From NCBI GenBank assembly GCA_049999725.1, contig JBNGIS010006130.1, forward strand, positions 1-43,438: DNA of 43,438 bases, read 5' to 3'. This document shows positions 26,801 through 36,099 of the stretch, piece by piece (the stretch's first letter is position 1; each line of letters begins with the position of its first letter). The position numbers were made by a program, and so were the translations under genes. Source of the stretch: Haplomitrium mnioides. Its lineage: Eukaryota > Marchantiophyta > Haplomitriopsida > Calobryales. The notes beneath the pieces were generated by a model. The model worked only from the letters and a program-made list of their open reading frames with translations. It did not search any database and was not told where the DNA came from.

Positions 26801-29800
26801 TTCGCCACGTGTCTAACTCTCTAAACTAGCAACCGCTTTCTATTACTCTAACTTAGTAATAGCTTTCTAGACATAGTTGACACTATATCTTACTTCATTT
26901 TTAGCTATGGCTTACTAAAGTTAGTGACCGTTACACTTGCCTTTCACATCTACATGTGCATCAACAATCTTTGGGTTATACCAACTGCTCAGTTCATAAA
27001 AAACAACGTCTCTACTCACTCTTACCATACGTGAAGTAGGACAATAACAGCCGAAAACTTTCAAGTGTGAAATATCTGGCCTCCTTCCAATGAACTTCTC
27101 TTCGGGTGTCATCCCATGTACATCAGCTGTAGGCGTGCGGTTCATGATGTACACCGCTGTAGCCACAGCTTCTGCCCAATAGTGACAAGGCATACTCTTC
27201 TCATTCATCAAGGCACGTGCTACCTCCGCAACATGCCGATTCTTCCTCTCAACAACTCCATTTTGTTGAGGCGTATACCTGCAAGACTGCTGTCTCTTGA
27301 TGGCTTCTCTCTGCAAGTATGAACAAAACTCTCTAGAAAAGTACTCACCTCCACCATTAGATCTAAGGCACTTGATGTGTTGCCCTTTCTCCTTCTCCAC
27401 CATTGCTCGAAAATGTTTGAAGTGTGAAAACACCGCACTCTTCTGCTTCATGAAATAAATCCACATTTTCCTTGAGCAATCATCAATGAAAGTAACATAA
27501 TAAGAACACCCAACAAGTGAAGCTGTTCTTGTAGGGCTCCATATATCCGAATGTACAACCTCCAATGGCCTTCTAGCCGCATATGCTTCATGAATGAATG
27601 GTCGCCTAGTTTGCGTAGCAAACTGACATGCTTCACATATCTTCTGCATGCCCTTCACCTTAAAATTTGGCAATCCATTTACAACTCCAGATGTCTGCAT
27701 ATGTCTCAACCTTGGAATGTTAACATGACCAATTCTCTTGTGCCAAATCTCAATATCTGACACTACTCCAATGCCATGAGCAAACATTGCCTCAGTGACA
27801 TTCGGTTTTACTCACATCCAACGTGAACATCCTGCCACTCTTCTTACCTGTAGTAATCAGGTTGCAATTGTTGCCCCAATCCTCTATATAAACTCCAGTA
27901 GGATTGAATCTCACATGCATATTTTGCTCTACACACTGCCCAATCGAAATTAGATTCTTTTGTATCCTAGGCACGTGCAAAACATCCTCCAAACACTTGG
28001 TCTCTCCACTCTCCATCATAACAGGAACACGACAATCTTCTGGATAGGATGCATGGAAGAGTCACTGGTCTCAACATACCCAGGTGTACTCATATCTCTA
28101 GTCTCCTTGAACCACTCTCCATGACCTGTCATGTGGTTCGAACATGCGGAATCTATGAACCACTTATCCTCAACTCCAGCTTGTGCACTAGACACTGTTG
28201 AGAATCCATGCTGCATGACAAACAACGACCCTTTGCATGTATTGGATTCTGCATAATTACCCTGTGCAGTGTTTCCTTTCATGTCATTCTGCTTCTTGTA
28301 ACAATCCTTAGCCATATGACCGGACTTGCCACAATAATAACACTCTGTACTTGACATGTTGTGCTGACCTCCACGTCCTTGGTTTCTCCCCCTGCCTCTG
28401 GTCTGGCCTCTGCCACCATACTGCTGCTGGGAGTTGGACTGTGTTGTTGTACTAGAGTGTCCTCTACCAATGTTACCTCTAGCTATATTTCTGCCTCTTC
28501 CTCTACCCCGATTCAAGTAGAACACCTGCTCAATATTGCTTTGACTACTTGAGGCTCCCCCTCCAAGGTCAAGCTCTTCAGCTACAAGCATCGCGATGAG
28601 TTGCGCAAAGGAAGTGGTTCCCTCACGTGTCCTCATGGATGTCTTGAACTGCTTGTACTCCTTACCCAAACCATTCAAACATACAGCAACCATGGCACTC
28701 TCTTTCACTTGCTCTCCAACATTTGCTAACTGCTCAGCCAAAGACTTAATCTTCAAAGCAAACGCATTGACATTCATCCTCTCCTTTTGCAAATTAAAGA
28801 ACTCCATATGCAAAGTCAACTTGCGTGCATCTGAAGTAACTGCATACCTCTCCTTGAGCAGATCCCAAGCCTCCTTGGGTGTCTTGGCTGCCGACACATA
28901 TCCCATCATCTTGTCGTCGACACTCATAGTTAGCCAATAGAGAAGTCGATGTACCTTAGCAATGTGTGCTTTGTAACGCTGCATGTCATCAACAGTTGGC
29001 GATGTACCAAGTACATGCTCCTCCTCTTCGCCTGTGATGAGTTCCCAGAACTCTTTTCTTTTGATAAAATTCGTCATACGGACTGACCAAACTGAATAAT
29101 TGTGCTCATTCAGCTTGTCAGTCACAATCTGGGAGATACCATCTGCCATGTGAACACAATGTAAAAAATCAACCAGGTAAATAGAATCAGGTGTCGAGAT
29201 GAAATCAGAAAAAAAATTCTGGTTTCTATCTTCAGGAAATCTGCAGATCAGAAAACAAGACTACCCTGTTTTAAACTAGTGTTTAAAGAGAGAAAAAATA
29301 AGACCCCTATTAGTCAAATCACTTAATAGTTCTTATAGCATAGATGTTCTTATCACTAAGTTGTTCTTATGCAAGAAGTTCTTATAGCTTGATAGTTCTT
29401 CTTTGAATAAGAACTAAGTTTAATATTAGAACAAAGACTTCATGAAGGGTTGAGAGAGCTCCTTCGTTGAGCTCCTCTCACGAAAAATAGGCCCTTTCGT
29501 GGTCTGCGCACGTCGACGTTGAAAAATCAGGACCCTCGTGGAATGCTACGAATTTGTGGCTGGGTGTTGCGCGATCGAGTCTTCGATGCTGCCGTTGCGC
29601 AATTGTCGCATGCAGCCCTCTGTGGCTGCGATCCTGGCAAGCAGCCCGCGGCTGCAATTTTCTTGGCTAGATATCATACTTTAGATACAAACACAGTGAT
29701 ATGCGATTTTCGAGCAGCGAGGGGCTTGATCGCAACTCCCTGGACGAAAAATGCGAATGCAGCCCCTAGGAGTCTTCCGTCGATTTGCTTCTTCGATTGC

Positions 29801-31226
29801 TGCCTCAAGTGCGAGCTCCTTCGAGGTTTAATTGCTGCTCCAAAAAAAAACTTGATGCGAGTTTGATCGCAGCTCCCTCACGCTGCAGCGAAAACAGATC
29901 CTAAGCGAAAACGCGAATGCATCTTCTGGGCGAAAACGCGAATGCTGCCCATGGGCAAAAAATGCGAACCGCAGCCCCCTTTGTCGGCAGATTTTTGCGC
30001 GCTCTTCTTCTCTTCGATGTTTTACTGCTGCTTCAATTTTATGCAACAACAGCCCTTTCAATGAGCAGATCTTTGCGGTTTTTGTTCCAAATCCAGTGAT
30101 TCGACTTAATTCGACTTGCAGTCGAATTGATTCTGCTGGACGACCTGCTTCAATGGCCCTCCTGCGATTTCGTCTTCAAATGCGACCTTACTCCCTGCAC
30201 GATGCAACTGGAACGCTTCAACAAACAATCCGCTTCGAACTGGCTGGCAGAACTTTTCGAGTTCTGCCTCGAATCTGCTCTTTTAATGTCCAATCGATTC
30301 GTTGCAGCCGGGCGACTCGTGTTCGATCAAGAAGGAGCAGAAATGTTGTGATTTCTGCTTGAAACAGCTTCGATTCTTCTGTGAGCTGGTTTTCTTCCAC
30401 AAAAGTCTTGGCTCTCGTAGTTGATTTCTTCTGGTGCGCAATGTACACACGCATAACCAATATAACTTTCTTCAATATTACCATGCTGCTTTCTGCAGCC
30501 GGAAAAAAATTTCAAGATCATCCATTTAGAACTCCTTGAGTTCTCTTTTGCATCCCCTTAGTGCAAATCACTTATGCTACTCCTGAGCATATAGTAGGCT
30601 GTCGCGGCACACTCCTGCTTATAATGACTCTCTCAAGTAACTCCCATTAACAAATAATCCTCTGCACACTACTCATAAACTCAAACAACAACCAGGGCTC
30701 TGATACCATGTTAGAGTTAGAGGCAGAGCAATCAATCACATATGCACACAACCAATGCAAGAAGAACACACAACCAATGCAAGAATGTTCTTCACTATAA
30801 GGAAGGAGCGTCAACAAATACAGAGGGGAAGAGAAAGCATAATGTGGATCTCAAGTAGTCCCATATATATACACCTAATCTAACTGGCTTAACGTAATTG
30901 TGAGCTAAGGTGGCTGCCATGTTAATCAGCAGATAGAGTAGTTAGAGCTTGAAATCTCGAAATCTCAATAGGTCCATAGCAGTTAGAGCTTGAAATCTCG
31001 AAATCTCAATAGGTCCTACCAAGGTTGGGTGAAGTGGCATCATAGGTGCACTTGAATCCAAGCTTTTGAGCACAAATCGTCTTAAGCTCAATTTTTGTAA
31101 TGCTTCCAACGAGGCTATGTAAGAGCTTTCCGGGATGTCCTTGCTGAGAACTCGTTTGTACGACTTCTGCAGTAACTGGGGTATCTCATCCTCCGCCGAA
31201 AAAATCGTACAGCACTGTGTAGCCAT
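20865..31226 (-). CDS. unrecognised multi-exon gene with a copia element in intron 1
   Basis: I do not recognise the family. Exon 1 (31226-31020, 69 codons, starting [19 protein letters not shown]) ends at a GTAGGACC donor. The next exon (24209-24089) restores the frame across the transposon and encodes a Ser/His/Asp-rich stretch ([20 protein letters not shown]). Then come 23594-23455 ([19 protein letters not shown]) and, less surely, 23278-22990 ([12 protein letters not shown] and an acidic/serine-rich stretch), a 14-nt microexon 22898-22885, 22817-22741, 21616-21561 ([17 protein letters not shown]) and 21370-21314 (GSWVVICVC). These join in one frame for about 320 residues. A further phase-0 segment, 20975-20865 (starting [13 protein letters not shown], stop TAA), is probably the last coding exon, but I could not connect it; at least one exon is missing from this model. 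The protein looks soluble, with no transmembrane run or signal peptide. Exons 1-3 are solid, the rest are tentative. Confidence 0.55.
24302..24306. repeat. target-site duplication GGTCC, left copy
   Basis: GGTCC directly abuts the left LTR (first base 24307). The same five bases follow the right LTR at 30971-30975, and again at 31012-31016. Confidence 0.85.
24307..24529 (-). repeat. 3' LTR of the copia element (223 bp)
   Basis: On the minus strand it begins TATTGAGATTTCGAG and ends CTCTAACTATAACA, so it has TA..CA rather than TG..CA ends. The boundaries are fixed by the target duplication on one side and the polypurine tract on the other. A TATATATA run at 24439-24447 is a candidate TATA box, pointing towards exon 2 of the host gene about 230 bp downstream. 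Confidence 0.92.
24481..26413 (-). pseudogene. copia reverse transcriptase and RNase H region
   Basis: The 525-codon open frame 26410-24833 begins in the variable linker after integrase, then has the RT opening ([20 protein letters not shown]), the [17 protein letters not shown] block, [10 protein letters not shown] and the catalytic YVDD box in [13 protein letters not shown]. RNase H starts with GFTDADWAG. The frame then slips in a T-run near 24940, and 25044-24481 carries the rest: [29 protein letters not shown] and LADIFTKAL, ending 48 bp before the LTR/PPT junction. Those residues are the usual metal-binding and helix-defining positions of copia RT/RH. One repaired slip would give an intact domain, so decay here is mild. 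Confidence 0.93.
24530..24538 (-). other. polypurine tract of the copia element
   Basis: GAGGGGGAG on the minus strand, directly upstream of the 3' LTR. It is the expected plus-strand primer for reverse transcription. The same tract in the same sequence context occurs at the related relic near 38513. Confidence 0.88.
26414..26418. repeat. target-site duplication CTTGC of the nested solo LTR
   Basis: CTTGC at 26414-26418 is repeated at 26936-26940, exactly flanking a TGTAAC...GTTACA segment. Confidence 0.85.
26419..26935 (-). mobile_element. nested solo LTR (517 bp), probably Ty3/gypsy
   Basis: It begins TGTAACAC and ends ACCGTTACA, is flanked by a perfect five-base duplication (CTTGC), and carries no coding sequence. 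It interrupts the copia pol frame between integrase and reverse transcriptase. This is what is left when unequal recombination removes the inside of an LTR element. Read on the minus strand it has promoter layout: four G-boxes, then TATATAAAG at about 26528-26536. A diverged copy lies at about 35655-35945, next to a gypsy integrase relic in the same orientation, which suggests but does not prove a gypsy origin. No PBS or PPT is available to confirm. Confidence 0.88.
26638..26811 (-). promoter_or_regulatory. array of four G-boxes, three with adjacent I-boxes
   Basis: CACGTG occurs at 26638-26643, 26687-26692, 26737-26742 and 26806-26811. On the minus strand the first three read GATAAGGACACGTGGC, an I-box (GATAAG) three bases from a G-box (ACACGTGGC). 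This pairing is the classic light-response module of plant rbcS promoters, and ACACGTGGC is also an ABA-response core. Spacing is about 49, 50 and 69 bp. The array sits upstream of the LTR TATA box at about 26528-26536 on the same strand. The fourth G-box lacks the I-box. Confidence 0.8.
26936..28019 (-). pseudogene. copia protease tail and integrase
   Basis: Two frames cover this part. 28019-27792 continues the protease and linker ([16 protein letters not shown]). After a one-base slip near 27795, the frame starting at 27787 carries GAG-pre-integrase with the zinc-binding HHCC pattern (HKRIGH, CEACQ) and the integrase core: Asp in VVHSDIWSP, Asp in [13 protein letters not shown], and Glu in [11 protein letters not shown] (a DD35E-type arrangement). 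The frame runs up to the solo LTR, which cuts pol at about 26940. Confidence 0.9.
28016..29149 (-). pseudogene. copia gag with start of protease, 377 codons open
   Basis: Starts at ATG 29149 with a UBN2/copia gag domain ([28 protein letters not shown]). A Gly/Arg-rich stretch of the RGRGR type follows, then one CCHC zinc knuckle ([14 protein letters not shown]) that binds RNA. The protease active-site segment [12 protein letters not shown] is next; family members usually have DSGA or DSGC, so the SAC form is a minor variant. A frameshift near 28045 ends the frame shortly after. Gag itself is uninterrupted. Confidence 0.92.
29150..30689 (-). other. long untranslated leader of the copia element (about 1.54 kb)
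   Basis: Between the primer binding site and the gag ATG there is no coding signal. It has two textures. 29280-29440 is A+T-rich with four exact GTTCTTAT copies (29329, 29346, 29363, 29378) and one inverted ATAAGAAC at 29407. About 29480-30340 is CpG-rich, with a repeated phrase GCGAAAACGCGAATGC at 29905-29920 and 29930-29945 and looser copies nearby. Packaging or dimerisation signals are expected in this part of a retroelement, but none can be assigned. Confidence 0.7.
30690..30708 (-). other. primer binding site, initiator tRNA-Met type
   Basis: The minus strand reads TGGTATCAGAGCCCTGGTT directly after the 5' LTR. TGGTATCAGAGC is the standard plant copia site complementary to the 3' end of initiator methionine tRNA. 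Confidence 0.95.
30709..30970 (-). repeat. 5' LTR of the copia element (262 bp)
   Basis: Matches the 3' LTR but is 39 bp longer. One insertion is a 22-bp internal tandem duplication near 30751-30795; the other is extra sequence near the outer end at about 30935-30960. A TATATATA run lies at 30863-30871. Ends are TA..CA on the minus strand. Confidence 0.9.
30971..31016. repeat. 41-bp duplication at the outer edge of the copia element, carrying the target site twice
   Basis: GGTCC at 30971 is followed by a second copy of the LTR edge (about 36 bp, ending CTCAATA at 31011) and then GGTCC again at 31012-31016. Either five-base copy can serve as the right target duplication. Confidence 0.75.
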
Positions 31227-32696
31227 CCTCAAAAGTCGCCCCGCAACAGTTTAATTGTGTGCATTTAAGCATCCCTGAATCGCACAGGTAATAGAAGCCT
31301 TGATACACTGTATGTCTAGAAGAGTACTCCCACATACCCAATCTGTTTTCTATTTTCTTCTAATTTACTCCTAGCTCTCAACACCCTCATAGAATACATA
31401 GTAGAAGACTTCGTCGTCACATGTAGACAAGACATGCACCGGGGCTGAGATCTGAACAGGCTGAAATGTTATTATAGTCTCCATAACGTCGAAAACAAAC
31501 AGGGTGCGCGCCTGGAAGGTACGTACAAACTTGGCTAGCAGAATTCCTATGAGGAAAGACACGAATCTGTAACAGAGGCAACAGAAAACCCCCTGCCATT
31601 GCAACGCTTCGAAATTTCAATATCCTTAATCTCTGTGCTCTGTCCTTCACCATAGCCTCCTCAATTTCTCAGCCTTTTCTAACACAGATTTCGGTAGAAT
31701 CCGCGACAATCTACGTCGTACGATGACTCACATCTATCCCGACCACTTCGTTTTAGCACTTGCAGGAATCTTATCTAGGATGGTCTGTTGAAAATCTTGA
31801 CGGCTCGGTACATTCATCCCATACAAGTACTGCGAGTGCAAATTGCTTCTGTAGTGCATGGGCAATGGCAATTGGCCGTTTTGTCGAGGAGAAGGTACAG
31901 TAAAAGTACGTGTAAGTTGACGATTGAGAAATTGTGTCTAGCTTTAAGATCTAATCCCAATTGAGAAACAGAGAATAAGACTCAATGTCCGCGTCTACAA
32001 TTTTCCTGAAATAGCTGGTACGGTATTTTCTATCTTCAGGAGCGTGTCTTGCGCCTCCACATTCCTTCTGAAAAATAGTCACAGACGAGGTCCTCATGAT
32101 CTTGGCTTTCAATGAAATATACTGTACAGAATCCTGTAGTACATCGTTGTACCGTTAAGTACCTTCCCGTATAGATAGGGAAGGGACAAAGCATTAGTGA
32201 GCAAACCAATCTCCTCACTTGCAGTGCTGTACCCCCAAAAAGTCTCTCGCCCCACTTCGCATCGGGAATCAAATCATGTCCATGTTTTTCAATACCCGAT
32301 CTGAGCCGTTATCCAGTTGGTGTTACAATTGGGGTTTCTTCCCATTCATGATCTCCGTAAAACGATCGTGTTCCTGCCATAACCTTCTTCCTTTTTAGAG
32401 GTGACATACCTGAATTTTTGATTCGAGAGTTTTCTTGAACCCACTATACTTAGAGAGGAAGAATAGGTGCTGTAGTGGCAAGACGTACTCGGTTTCATCA
32501 ATGGCCCTTCGACCAACTGTGAACGAAGTACCGATTCCGTACTGTGGAATTCAAGAATGGTGGTGCCACCGCGGGCCACACAAGTTTTACATATTTAAGC
32601 AAATAGGAATGAACATGGTGCAGCAACTCTTTGCAACCAGTAACCGAGTACCAAGTTGACTTTGTTGGCACAATAGCAAGGCATGTGTCTTGACGT
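31227..32696. other. intergenic region between the unrecognised gene and the transporter
   Basis: It should contain the promoter of the minus-strand gene starting at 31226 and the 3' untranslated region of the transporter gene ending at 32697. Open frames of up to about 78 codons are present on both strands, but none has a motif or convincing splice partners. Confidence 0.5.
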
Positions 32697-34324
32697 TCAG
32701 TTGATTGAATTCAATTCAAGTGTCTCCCCGTGGTCAAGTTCATTGCAGGAAAGCGAATCCACACAAGTAGTAGAAGCAGGCTTGTTGATTCCAAAAAACC
32801 CAATCAAAACTGCAATCGCTCCAATGACATTCATGATAGAAGGCATGCCAACACGAACAGAATCAACTATTGCTGCTATTGGGACTTGTATCGTCAACCC
32901 AGCTGAAGCTGCAGTAGGTGTGGTTAGCAAAACTGCTTGTGCCCACAAATAATCACTCAAAACGTTGTCGAGCATCCCTACAAACAAGTTCAGGCTAAAC
33001 ATGAGCAACAAGAAGGGGCGGTAGTGAGAGGGGAATGGATATCTCAAAAAGTGAAAAGCGAGCGTTCAGGAAACACACCTTTCGCGACGATGACACCCAA
33101 TAGGGAAGGTTTCAGTCTCTGAAAAGGTTCCACCCCAGAGAAATGCATAATTAAGGCGACAGGTAAAAACAACAAGCCATTGATCAGACCAAGGTACCCC
33201 AGCAGTAGTGCTGTGCTAACCTTTCGTTTTCCCTCCCTCTCATCCGGTATTTTTCCTCTAAGCAATGTTGTGTATATAGCATACAAGACAGCAGATATCA
33301 CGCATAACACGTCTCCCCACACGGCGTTGTTGCCCTTATCTGTTTCGATTTTCAAGGAATCCGCAAGGCTCACTGTAACACTTCCAAGTGAACACAGGAG
33401 CAAGCTCGCCAGCTTGAACCAGGTGAATTGCTCGCCTAAGAATCTCAGAGAAATCAGGAAAGTAAAAATTGATGATGTCGTGCTCAATACCGTGTTGGAC
33501 TGTTGTACATAACAAGATGCAATTCTGTTACTCTCCTCTTTCTCATTCTAGAATCCAAAAGAAAGGGAAACACTCTTTTTACAAACAAAGAACTCATCAA
33601 AGCAAAGCATTCTCCAAAACAGCGGATTTGAAGAATGTGTAAGAACTAAGCTTCCAGGCCATATCAACCTAAAAATTGAAGACACAAGCAAACTATATGT
33701 TATACAACTTTGCTTCAGCAACCAATTACTTACAGTTACAGTCGTATAGGTGAGCGAGAGGTTGAAAGTGAACTGCGCTGCGAACCAGAACGGACAGATT
33801 GCCAATGAAATCAGAGCAGTTTGTTTCCTTGAGAAAATCTGCTCATTGGATGTAATCTCTAACAATTCTTGCCCTCCCTGGGAAGTCTCCAGCTTATTCA
33901 CTGCACCAGTCAACTGTGGGGTCAGGGCAAAACTCGAACCTGTCATTTTTTCTACTGTGGTACTCTTCATTTCAGAATCATCACAAAACTCCAACTCTGT
34001 CTGCAAGGAAACCTCAACCCCGCTAGTTTCACTGGATATTGAAATCGAATCCAGAAACTCTAGGGGCCGTGGCACATTTCGTAATCTCCTGTAGGAATTT
34101 GTAGCCCGATCCTGCTTTCTTTTCATGCACGACTCAAGAAACCGTCTCCCTTCCACAATCGGGATATACACGATAAATAGACAATTGCCAATGTATGCGA
34201 GCAGGAAAGGAGAAACCCCTTTGTCCACCACCGACTGGACTACAAAACTTGCACCAACCCAAATAACAGCCACAGCAACCACGTGAATCATCCCCAATGT
34301 CCATCGCCATGATGGAGTCTGCAT
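32697..34324 (-). CDS. SLC35F/EamA-type membrane transporter, 3 exons, 430 aa
   Basis: Exons 34324-33734, 33499-33079 and 32977-32697 (stop TGA), GT-AG and in phase. It is a drug/metabolite-transporter-superfamily protein of the solute carrier 35F5-like type. It starts directly with a hydrophobic helix (HVVAVAVIWVGASFVVQSVV), has a second helix by residue 60, then an unusually long hydrophilic loop (about residues 65-165). Further helices follow, with the family segment SNTVLSTTSSIFTFLIS just after the exon 1/2 junction, FLGEQFTWFKLASLLLC, a helix near LCVISAVLYAIYTTLLRG, and a C-terminal pair in exon 3 (ending with VIGAIAVLIGFFGIN). About ten helices in all. SLC35F members are mostly orphan carriers, some vacuolar or endomembrane, so substrate and location are open. 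The start ATG at 34324 gives the expected N-terminus. Confidence 0.9.
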
Positions 34325-35650
34325 CTACTAGACTCAAGATGCTCGAGCAACCGTTAGCCGCATTCAGAGCTCGCGCACTGAGGCAAAATAAGTTGTGAAT
34401 CCTCTTGTCGAAGAGAGACCTGAACACAAGTCTGCAATTTGGTGGAGATTGTCCAGCGGAAAACAATCTAAGAATACTGCCCCATTACCTTGCAACTATT
34501 TCCACGGTCAACAACGACCATACTGCATAAATATGCCGGCTCAAACAAGTACGATTCGTCCAATTCTCCGAGGTGAGGTCAATCCAACATAAAACTTCAT
34601 AAAGATAGCAGACAAGTCTCCCGGGTTGAATCAATGCCCCAACATGCAACTGCATCGATTTCCCAACCAAGAAAGTATTCAAAAGTCTGCTCAACAGCGA
34701 CGAGGATAAGACGACGACCAAGCATGCAACGACACCAAGTAATGATCGCTCTTGGACATTTGTAGAAGCGAAGACTGGTCTCTAGAAATAGGTTTTTGCA
34801 AGTATCTCTTTTGTCTTTTGGAGCTTCCCGCACTCATACATCATGTGAACTTCTTTTGGTTGATTCCCTTGTCTTTTTATCTCTTTATTTGCAAGACAAA
34901 GTGGGAGAATGGGCTCTTTTGTCCTCAAGATGGCATGCTTTGATGGACCAAAAAGGCAATGTTTCAAAAACCCACTTGTGAAATGCCACTTTCTCTTGAA
35001 GAATACACTATTTGTTTAGAACATGAAATGCTTTGCAACTCCAAAAAGTCAATACTTCAAATCCTACTTCTCAATATGCTCTTTGTCTTAACAAAAAGAC
35101 CATGTTTGTAACCACTTCTGTCTAGTACTCTTTGTCTTGAACAACAAGACATTGTATTCTTTGAAAGATGGCAAAGGCAATGTTTGAAAAGCTCGTTTGT
35201 ATAAAGTCCACAACTTATCTAATCAAAAACTACGGAATAAATAGAAATTTTGTAGCTATTAACAAGAGAATAACAATCTATAATATGTACTTTGATTCCA
35301 AAATTTGATAACATGTATCTATTTTGAGCTCTAGTTTAGTTTTAATTTTAGATAAGTTGTTTAGAATAGAATAAAATTTGATTCAAGCTTACTACTTCAA
35401 AGTTTTACTTAAGCAATACAACATGAAAGTCAATCAATTAAAATTTATATTAGAAACTAAATAACTTTAAACATACTCATATAAAGTTTACATATCACTT
35501 TACGAGTGGTTTTGATTATTAAGATTATATGAACATTTAAAAAAAATCTTTTATAAATAATTTATTATTATATAAAAGCTTAATTAATGCACAAAGTTTT
35601 CAAAAAATATATATTATTATTATGAGGTTTGTAATAGTACAAATATCAAA
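34325..35650. other. transporter promoter side, then A+T-rich spacer
   Basis: 34325-34600 should hold the 5' untranslated region and promoter of the transporter. From about 34800 the sequence becomes A+T-rich and contains loose repeats of phrases such as AAAGGCAATGTTT (about 34950 and 35175) and TTTGTCTT. No gene is supported. Confidence 0.5.
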
Positions 35651-35654
35651 GTAA

Positions 35655-35945
35655 AATAACCTTCTATTATTCTTTAGTTCTCTTCTTGCTAAGTTTTTTT
35701 ATCTTTAACCCTTCTATTTCTCTTTAATTTCTGCTTGGGAAGTGTTATTATACTCTTCTAAAATAGACACTCTAAACTTTCTATTTCACTTTAAATCATT
35801 GACTTTTTTCTTGTTCTTATATGTCATTCCAAATAACAACCACTTTGATACTCTAACTTAGTAATAACCTTATAAACATAATATACTCTATTTCTTACTC
35901 AATTTTTAGTCATCTTTTATAAAATTAAGTAACTATTACATTACT
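35655..35945 (-). mobile_element. diverged partial LTR related to the solo LTR at 26419-26935
   Basis: Shared order of phrases with the solo LTR: TTAGTTCTCTT, TTATCTTTA, CTTCTAT, TCATTGACTTT, TACTCTAACTTAGTAATA and a terminal AACTATTACA (compare GACCGTTACA). The G-boxes are not conserved: GCCACGTGTCC has become GCTAAGTTTTT and similar. It lies on the 3' side of the minus-strand gypsy relic at 36.1-36.96 kb, as a 3' LTR would. Confidence 0.65.
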
Positions 35946-36099
35946 CAATGCTTTCAAAATGTTGTGTACTTATTAGAAGAAAGAGAAGCTTCAAAAGAAT
36001 GAACTAGAGTGGATGCATTTGCCAAATTCTCTAGTGGCTACTAAGTGGCTTTGTAAATGGGATAGTTCTTCGAGGAAACTAACTATTCGATAACCTCTC

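Larger units (their letters stand above)
24307..30970 (-). mobile_element. full-length Ty1/copia LTR retrotransposon, inactivated
   Basis: The element runs on the minus strand: 5' LTR 30970-30709, primer binding site 30708-30690, leader, gag, protease, integrase, reverse transcriptase, RNase H, polypurine tract 24538-24530, 3' LTR 24529-24307. Pol order PR-INT-RT-RH is copia-type. The five-base duplication GGTCC flanks it. By eye the LTRs differ by roughly 14 substitutions plus indels over about 220 aligned bases, so it is not a fresh insertion. At least three frameshifts (about 28045, 27795 and 24940) and a nested solo LTR (26419-26935) prevent production of an intact polyprotein. It lies in intron 1 of the gene spanning 20865-31226, in the same orientation. 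Confidence 0.95.

Noticed and set aside
31371-31653. two overlapping minus-strand frames of 77-78 codons upstream of the unrecognised gene
   Set aside because: No motif, no conserved start and no splice partner; probably chance frames in the promoter region.
34134-34466. 110-codon minus-strand frame
   Set aside because: It overlaps transporter exon 1 in another frame; no family signature.
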